From Methylococcaceae bacterium (GTDB lineage: Bacteria; Pseudomonadota; Gammaproteobacteria; Methylococcales; Methylomonadaceae), in contig JAKIVF010000002.1 of the NCBI GenBank assembly GCA_021647145.1, positions 1-64,000 of the forward strand: 64,000 nucleotides of DNA. Reading direction: 5' to 3'. Of the stretch, positions 59,926-64,000 are shown piece after piece. A program made the position numbers and the translations under genes. The notes under the pieces are model-generated. The model had not been told where the DNA came from. It saw nothing but the letters and a program-made list of their open reading frames with translations, and searched no databases. Each line of letters begins with the position of its first letter. Within the stretch, counting starts at the first letter, position 1.

Positions 59926-60453
59926 TTATTTTTTATATGTTGTTTGCAACATCACTTTAGCGTTACTTCCAGTAACTATGGCTCTGGAAGTTATGCGATA
60001 ATATTTTTTAGTGACAGCAAGCCCCGCTTCTTTACTATCTGCGGGGGCCGCCGGTAACTGTTCAATAATGTAATGTATAGATTTATTTGCAGTACTTGAT
60101 GAAGATTCTTTAACTTGATCAGCATTATTCCAGTTAACCCCTTTCCACCAACCACCTGTAGGAGCCGATGTAGATAAGTACAAACCTCGGTTACTAGCGA
60201 CTGTACTACTTGTAGTAAGTGCTGTATTGTATGTTGCATCAGGGTCAATCAGTTTTTCAGCCTCACGCAAAGTGAGTTCTGCTGCATGCAACGCTTCTTT
60301 ATATTGGCGATCATTATTGACCATTTTTTCATCAAGAATATTAACACTCATCACAGAAACGCCTAACAAAGTCATAATCAATAAAATAATTAAGCTAAGC
60401 ACTAAGATGGCGCCTTTCTGTTTATTAGAAGAATTAATCAACTTCATTTTCAT
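59926..60453 (-). CDS. pilX: type IV pilus minor-pilin protein PilX
   Basis: This protein has an N-terminal KGAILVLSLIILLIMTLLGV transmembrane/prepilin-like segment with the PilX_N pattern (VMSVNILDEKMVNNDRQY, then ALHAAELTLREAE). The cleavage-site residue after Lys is Gly. About 175 residues; the ATG at 60453 is chosen, although TTG at 60459 and ATG at 60447 are possible. It belongs to the minor-pilin complex that primes pilus assembly with PilV, PilW and PilY1. Confidence 0.9.
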   Translation of the reverse strand: MKMKLINSSNKQKGAILVLSLIILLIMTLLGVSVMSVNILDEKMVNNDRQYKEALHAAELTLREAEKLIDPDATYNTALTTSSTVASNRGLYLSTSAPTGGWWKGVNWNNADQVKESSSSTANKSIHYIIEQLPAAPADSKEAGLAVTKKYYRITSRAIVTGSNAKVMLQTTYKK

Positions 60454-60503
60454 AGTCAACTGATAAAGTTAGATTGTTTAAAGAAGTAAAAATATCCAAT
60501 ATT

Positions 60504-61355
60504 TTATAAAACAACATTTCTGAGTGTTATTGTCGTGGTATAAACTTTATATATCCGCTTGTCAGCGGCTGTTTTGGAATTAAAATTAGAACTGGCTGTT
60601 GATTTAAATAAATCAGGCTCACCATCAGCGTTATTATCAAACACTGTATTCATCGGGTCATCTGTAAGGTTTGGAAAAGAAAATGTATTTTTAGACAAAG
60701 CATCTTCTGAGCTTAAAACAAGCCCTAATTTAATACTCAATACCTTTGTCCAGTCTGTTACAGATGATGCATTTACATACTGATTCACTGAACCATTAGC
60801 ATCACTATCAAAACCATACAAAAGTTGCATATTGGTCACATTGTCAGCCAAAATCACTTCTACAGGTGATGCTCCATTAATTGTGCAAATTAAATTAGTC
60901 CCACTTAGAGAAAAACTTAACTCCACAAGTGTATTTCCAACTGATGCTCCTTCGCAATCAAGGATTCGCCCATCAGCTGAGCCGGCACTAGTAACACTAC
61001 CTTGAAAACGAATATTAATTTGATCAGCTTGAGCAAGACCTCCTTCTGTTCCACTGATATATTGTCCTGAATTTGGAAATAAAGCCGTTGTTTCTGAAAA
61101 AACATCAGAAACACTATCCTGCCAAGGAAGCATTCTATAGCCTGCTAACCGCATATTTCCAGCCAAAAACTCTAAAGAAAAACGACTATTTTCGCTAATT
61201 CTAGTCACAGCATTTTGAACACTATAAGACAGCTTGGTAGAAACAAACATTTGTATCACACCAGCAATTAGGAACAAACCAATAGTCATAGCTATCATAA
61301 CTTCAACAAGTGTCATTCCTTCCTGTTGCACTGGACTAAAAGAATTATTTTTCAT
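60504..61355 (-). CDS. pilW: type IV pilus minor pilin PilW
   Basis: This 283-residue protein has the prepilin signature EGMTLVEVMIAMTIGLFLIA (cleavage after Gly, E5 conserved) near residue 13 and the PilW pattern SVQNAVTRISENSRFSLEFL and GNMRLAGYR. Two cysteines (DCEGAS, LICTINGAS) may pair. It forms part of the pseudopilin priming complex. It lies 4 bp after pilV and 50 bp before pilX. Confidence 0.93.
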   Translation of the reverse strand: MKNNSFSPVQQEGMTLVEVMIAMTIGLFLIAGVIQMFVSTKLSYSVQNAVTRISENSRFSLEFLAGNMRLAGYRMLPWQDSVSDVFSETTALFPNSGQYISGTEGGLAQADQINIRFQGSVTSAGSADGRILDCEGASVGNTLVELSFSLSGTNLICTINGASPVEVILADNVTNMQLLYGFDSDANGSVNQYVNASSVTDWTKVLSIKLGLVLSSEDALSKNTFSFPNLTDDPMNTVFDNNADGEPDLFKSTASSNFNSKTAADKRIYKVYTTTITLRNVVL

Positions 61356-61359
61356 CTCA

Positions 61360-61980
61360 TCACAATGCTGTTGTTACTGAAAAACGGGTACTTGCATTGC
61401 CATCACGATTATCATCCCAGAACACAGTAATTTTATGGTTAGGGCCAGCACTGCAAGATGGCGTTGATGTATCTGCACAAGTTGCAGTCGAGGTATCAGT
61501 ACAAATTAAATTCGATGAACTGTCACACGATGGAGCAGAGGCATCAGAACAGGTTGGAAGCGCACCATCATCACACGATGCACTGCGCTCTATTTCAACA
61601 GTACCATACCCAAGGGGAAGTTTTTTAGACAAGCCTTTTCCCCAAGCATAAATATCATACAAAGCCAACTCTGCATCATCACAACTACTGGCAACACAAT
61701 TTTTACCTGGATTGGAAGATAAGGTGGATGTATCAATTGCCGCATAACGATTATTGTCAAGTCCTTCTGAATTTGCTCGCATTCGATCAGCCATATCATT
61801 AATATTACTAACCACTTGTGATTTTAAATTAGCATTATGATTAACTTTTAATCCATAGCCTTGCAATGCTAATAAGCCGAGAATACCCACAGAAATTACA
61901 AACGTTGTGATTAATACCTCTATCATAGAAAAACCTGAATTTACTTCTATATCGTTGATAAATAAAACTTTATTTTTCAT
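61360..61980 (-). CDS. pilV: type IV pilus minor pilin PilV with a cysteine octad repeat
   Basis: The prepilin signature is NSGFSMIEVLITTFVISVGI. I use the ATG at 61980, 2 bp after the fimT stop; a longer frame starting at 62016 would overlap fimT. This gives 206 residues. The middle matches PilV (LALQGYGLKVNHNANLKSQV, then NDMADRMRANSEG). Unusually, residues 136-176 contain six cysteines spaced exactly 8 residues apart, encoded by a degenerate 24-bp tandem repeat (61453-61575) with Asp/Ser/Thr between them. This insertion is not part of PilV as I know it and could form a disulphide-stapled loop. Confidence 0.88.
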   Translation of the reverse strand: MKNKVLFINDIEVNSGFSMIEVLITTFVISVGILGLLALQGYGLKVNHNANLKSQVVSNINDMADRMRANSEGLDNNRYAAIDTSTLSSNPGKNCVASSCDDAELALYDIYAWGKGLSKKLPLGYGTVEIERSASCDDGALPTCSDASAPSCDSSSNLICTDTSTATCADTSTPSCSAGPNHKITVFWDDNRDGNASTRFSVTTAL

Positions 61981-61982
61981 AA

Positions 61983-62558
61983 TCAACAACTCAGGTGTGT
62001 AGAGGACGATGACCAACGGCCTGTTTTACTTAAAATTTTTGTCTTAAAGCTAGTTCCATCACTATCACAAAATGTAAAAGTGGATGCTGAAGTAAACCCT
62101 TTTGTATTTATTTTAACCACTAAAGAAGAAGCAGAAATGCTGATACTATTATCAATAGCTTCATGAATTTTTAGTACACAATCTTCACCTGATTCACAAA
62201 GCGTAGTATCTCCATTGTCATCTAGATCCCCATCATGATTTATATCTATAAAAACTATCCAGCCGTCATCCCAATCTGAGGTACTATCGCAGTCTGTACC
62301 TTCCGTATTACGAGAACATAAGGTTACATATTCCCCTTGTGTAACAGCTATGTTTCTTGCGTAATGGAAAAAAGAATTAAATTCATTCAGTAAGGTTGTT
62401 TGCCGATTATCCTTAATCACAGATGAAAAACTTGGTATTCCTACCGTTAGTAAAAGTGCCACTACTGCCACCACGATCATTAGCTCAATTAAAGTAAAGC
62501 CATTTATGACTTTTCCTTTGATGCTAAAGAACTGTTGGTAGTCTCTTGTTATATCCAT
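61983..62558 (-). CDS. fimT: GspH/FimT-type minor pilin
   Basis: This 191-residue pseudopilin has the signature INGFTLIELMIVVAVVALLL (cleavage after Gly, E5 present), then GIPSFSSVIKDNRQTTLLNE, typical of FimT. The GspH domain includes WDDGWIVFIDINHDGDLDDNGD, an Asp-rich loop that may bind calcium. FimT of this group can bind DNA during natural transformation; I cannot tell whether this one does. It is the first gene of the operon and has a candidate promoter about 60 bp upstream. Confidence 0.9.
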   Translation of the reverse strand: MDITRDYQQFFSIKGKVINGFTLIELMIVVAVVALLLTVGIPSFSSVIKDNRQTTLLNEFNSFFHYARNIAVTQGEYVTLCSRNTEGTDCDSTSDWDDGWIVFIDINHDGDLDDNGDTTLCESGEDCVLKIHEAIDNSISISASSLVVKINTKGFTSASTFTFCDSDGTSFKTKILSKTGRWSSSSTHLSC

Positions 62559-62614
62559 AAATAAACATATTTCTAAATAAATAATGAGAACGTCGAATGA
62601 AAGTGTCTGTGGAA

Positions 62615-62642
62615 AGTATAGAAAAGAAAATCAAGATATCAA
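62615..62642 (-). promoter_or_regulatory. candidate promoter of the minor-pilin operon
   Basis: On the minus strand TTGATA (62637-62642) is followed after 16 bp by TATACT (62615-62620), about 57 bp before the fimT start codon. It is a good sigma-70 match, and no sigma-54 signature is seen. Confidence 0.55.
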
Positions 62643-62757
62643 GGCTTGTTTAAGAAGTAGCTGGGCAATTATCAGAAGGCGATCACCTAGCTATTTACCA
62701 ACTTATTGAAAACTAACTATCAAGAAATAATTTTTTCAGTTAAAAAATAAAATGTAT

Positions 62758-63699
62758 TTACTGAGAAAGGAAAGTTGTAATGCCAGAAATTCCTTGAGCA
62801 CCAAATTTTTGCGCAATGGGTTTATCTGTTTGTTGCATGCCACCTAATGCAAAAACGGGAAGGTTAACGTTATTTGTTAATATTTTGAACGAATCCCATC
62901 CTAAAGGAGAGACTCCAGGATGAGTTTTTGTTGGTAATACGGGTGCCAACACAACAAAATCAACACCTATTTGTTCGGCATGTTGTAATTCAAGTGAATT
63001 ATGACATGATGCAGCAACCCACTTGTATCCTGTGGGCTTTTGTTTTAATGCTAGCAAATGTTGTGAGGTTAAATGAATACCGTCTGCATTAACTTTATCA
63101 GCACATTTTACCGCTGAATTTACTAATAGATAAGCACCCTTTTCTTCACATAATGGAGTTGCTAATTTAAAGAATTGTTTTACTTCCTTGGCAGATATGG
63201 CTTTTATCCTTGCTTGAATTAACTTTATTCCTTTATTTAAGATTATCTTTAATTTTATCAATAACTCGTCTTCATCTTCACCATTTAGTATTGCATATTC
63301 AGTAGGCAACCTTGCCGCTGTGATAATAGGGTAATTTGCTTTTGGGAACGAGTGTTTTATCAGGCGTTCAGGACTTACCCATTTTATTTTTTGTCCCTCA
63401 CAACCGAGAGGGTTTCCTAAAAAAAGTGTGACTGTCCAGACATCTAACAATACATTTACATCTGTATATTGATGCTTGATTTTAATCAAAGGCATTAATG
63501 CTTGCACCGCAATACCAAGCTCTTCTTTTAATTCTCTTGTTAGCGCATGCTCGACAGATTCATTCAACTCAACCTTTCCTCCCGGAAATTCCCATAGACC
63601 TCCTTGATGAGATGATTGATGCCTAAGTGAAATTAGAATATTACCTTCCCTATCTTTAATAACACCGACAGCAACATGTAAAGGAGTTTTAGTCTTCAT
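62758..63699 (-). CDS. Nudix hydrolase fused to a thiamine-phosphate-synthase-like domain
   Basis: This 313-residue two-domain protein is of the MutT-ThiE type common in gammaproteobacteria. Residues 1-130 are a MutT-like Nudix domain with box GGKVELNESVEHALTREL followed by KEELGI. Residues about 150-313 resemble thiamine monophosphate synthase (ADGIHLTSQHLL, VAASCHNSLELQHAE, VLPTKTHPGV, FALGGM). The N-terminal half probably removes 8-oxo-dGTP. The ThiE half may not be catalytic in such fusions. No thi genes are near. Confidence 0.9.
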   Translation of the reverse strand: MKTKTPLHVAVGVIKDREGNILISLRHQSSHQGGLWEFPGGKVELNESVEHALTRELKEELGIAVQALMPLIKIKHQYTDVNVLLDVWTVTLFLGNPLGCEGQKIKWVSPERLIKHSFPKANYPIITAARLPTEYAILNGEDEDELLIKLKIILNKGIKLIQARIKAISAKEVKQFFKLATPLCEEKGAYLLVNSAVKCADKVNADGIHLTSQHLLALKQKPTGYKWVAASCHNSLELQHAEQIGVDFVVLAPVLPTKTHPGVSPLGWDSFKILTNNVNLPVFALGGMQQTDKPIAQKFGAQGISGITTFLSQ

Positions 63700-63747
63700 A
63701 TTCTAGTTTTTATTTCATGCAGAGTAACTTTTTTCCTGCTAAGAAAG

Positions 63748-64000
63748 CTATCGAAAAAAAGCTGAAATAAGATCTTGTATAGATAAGTTCCCTTCTTTCG
63801 AAAAAGGGATTTGTCCTACTGAAGTCATGACACTTCCATTAAAAGTATATTCAGCTTCTCCTCTATTCAATACACTTTTTGCTGCTTTAACAAGGTCATC
63901 AACATTAAGCATAATGGGCAGTGTAACTAATTGAGTTGAATGTGCTGCCAAGCTTTGCTCACTTTCAGCATCAATACTGCCAATGATCATCTGGTTTAGA
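63748..64000 (-). CDS. C-terminal part of a LEA14/WHy-like protein (cut by window end)
   Basis: The frame is open from the right edge of the window. About 84 residues are visible and the start lies outside. The pattern QLVTLPIMLNVDDLVKAA, then RGEAEYTFNGSVMTS and IPFSKEGNL, matches the second half of LEA type 2 (water-stress/hypersensitive-response) domains in bacterial periplasmic or lipoprotein homologues. The function is unknown in bacteria, with possible desiccation or envelope stress roles. Confidence 0.65.
   Translation of the reverse strand, partial: LNQMIIGSIDAESEQSLAAHSTQLVTLPIMLNVDDLVKAAKSVLNRGEAEYTFNGSVMTSVGQIPFSKEGNLSIQDLISAFFR

Noticed and set aside
61453..61575. CRISPR-like regular spacing in the 24-bp repeats
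   Set aside because: The repeats are contiguous, degenerate, in frame and encode a Cys-octad protein motif, so they are coding minisatellite sequence, not CRISPR.
61981..62016. N-terminal extension of PilV overlapping fimT
   Set aside because: The added residues do not fit a prepilin leader, and the ATG at 61980, 2 bp after the fimT stop, is a normal coupled start.

Overview
The window is about 64 kb of an AT-rich gammaproteobacterial chromosome. The evidence is a complete Na+-translocating NADH:quinone reductase operon, an AcnB aconitase, the canonical rimP-nusA-infB-rbfA-truB-rpsO-pnp block, uvrC-pgsA, and a Pseudomonas-type minor-pilin operon ending in PilY1. An aquatic or marine lifestyle is likely but not proven, and I do not assign a genus. 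Nearly all genes lie on the minus strand. I found no rRNA, tRNA or CRISPR array.

Layout. 0.4-8.1 kb: a YhiN-type flavoprotein, acnB, a secreted VCBS-domain protein, exonuclease I and a CBS protein. 8.1-15.4 kb: nqrABCDEF with the maturation genes apbE and nqrM. 15.6-16.6 kb: a di-haem cytochrome c peroxidase. 16.8-26.8 kb: a biosynthetic cluster with two ketosynthases, a ketoreductase, a dehydratase, a flavoprotein carrying flavin-dependent-halogenase motifs, an AMP-dependent ligase, a second flavoprotein, a condensation/acyltransferase-like protein and a carrier protein. It resembles aryl-polyene or highly reducing type II systems but matches no family member I can name. 27-29.3 kb: a truncated haemoglobin and ferredoxin-type reductase, divergent from a SufR-like regulator. 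29.5-32.5 kb: a block with visibly different base composition that carries a vanadium haloperoxidase of the red-algal bromoperoxidase type, bounded by imperfect inverted repeats.

32.5-43.6 kb is housekeeping and stress genes (rpiA, bcp, selO, creA, zapE, tetR, pgsA, uvrC, a family 5 uracil-DNA glycosylase). It is interrupted by an IS5-type element whose transposase has lost a catalytic Asp. 43.6-52.6 kb is the transcription/translation operon. Its leader shows a strong promoter followed by two intrinsic terminators before rimP, which suggests attenuation. 52.6-55.9 kb is an accessory graveyard: transposase remnants, a possible polymorphic-toxin tail followed by a small protein and a RelA/SpoT-type HD hydrolase, and decayed toxin/immunity-like fragments. 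55.9-62.6 kb holds pilY1, pilX, pilW, pilV and fimT; pilV has an unusual run of six cysteines spaced exactly eight residues apart. The window closes with a Nudix/ThiE fusion and the C-terminal part of a LEA14/WHy-like protein.

The most interesting points are the unassigned polyketide/fatty-acid-like cluster with a candidate halogenase lying a few kb from a vanadium haloperoxidase, the Ser-to-Ala change in that haloperoxidase, the cysteine octad repeat in PilV, and the toxin-tail/HD-hydrolase module.
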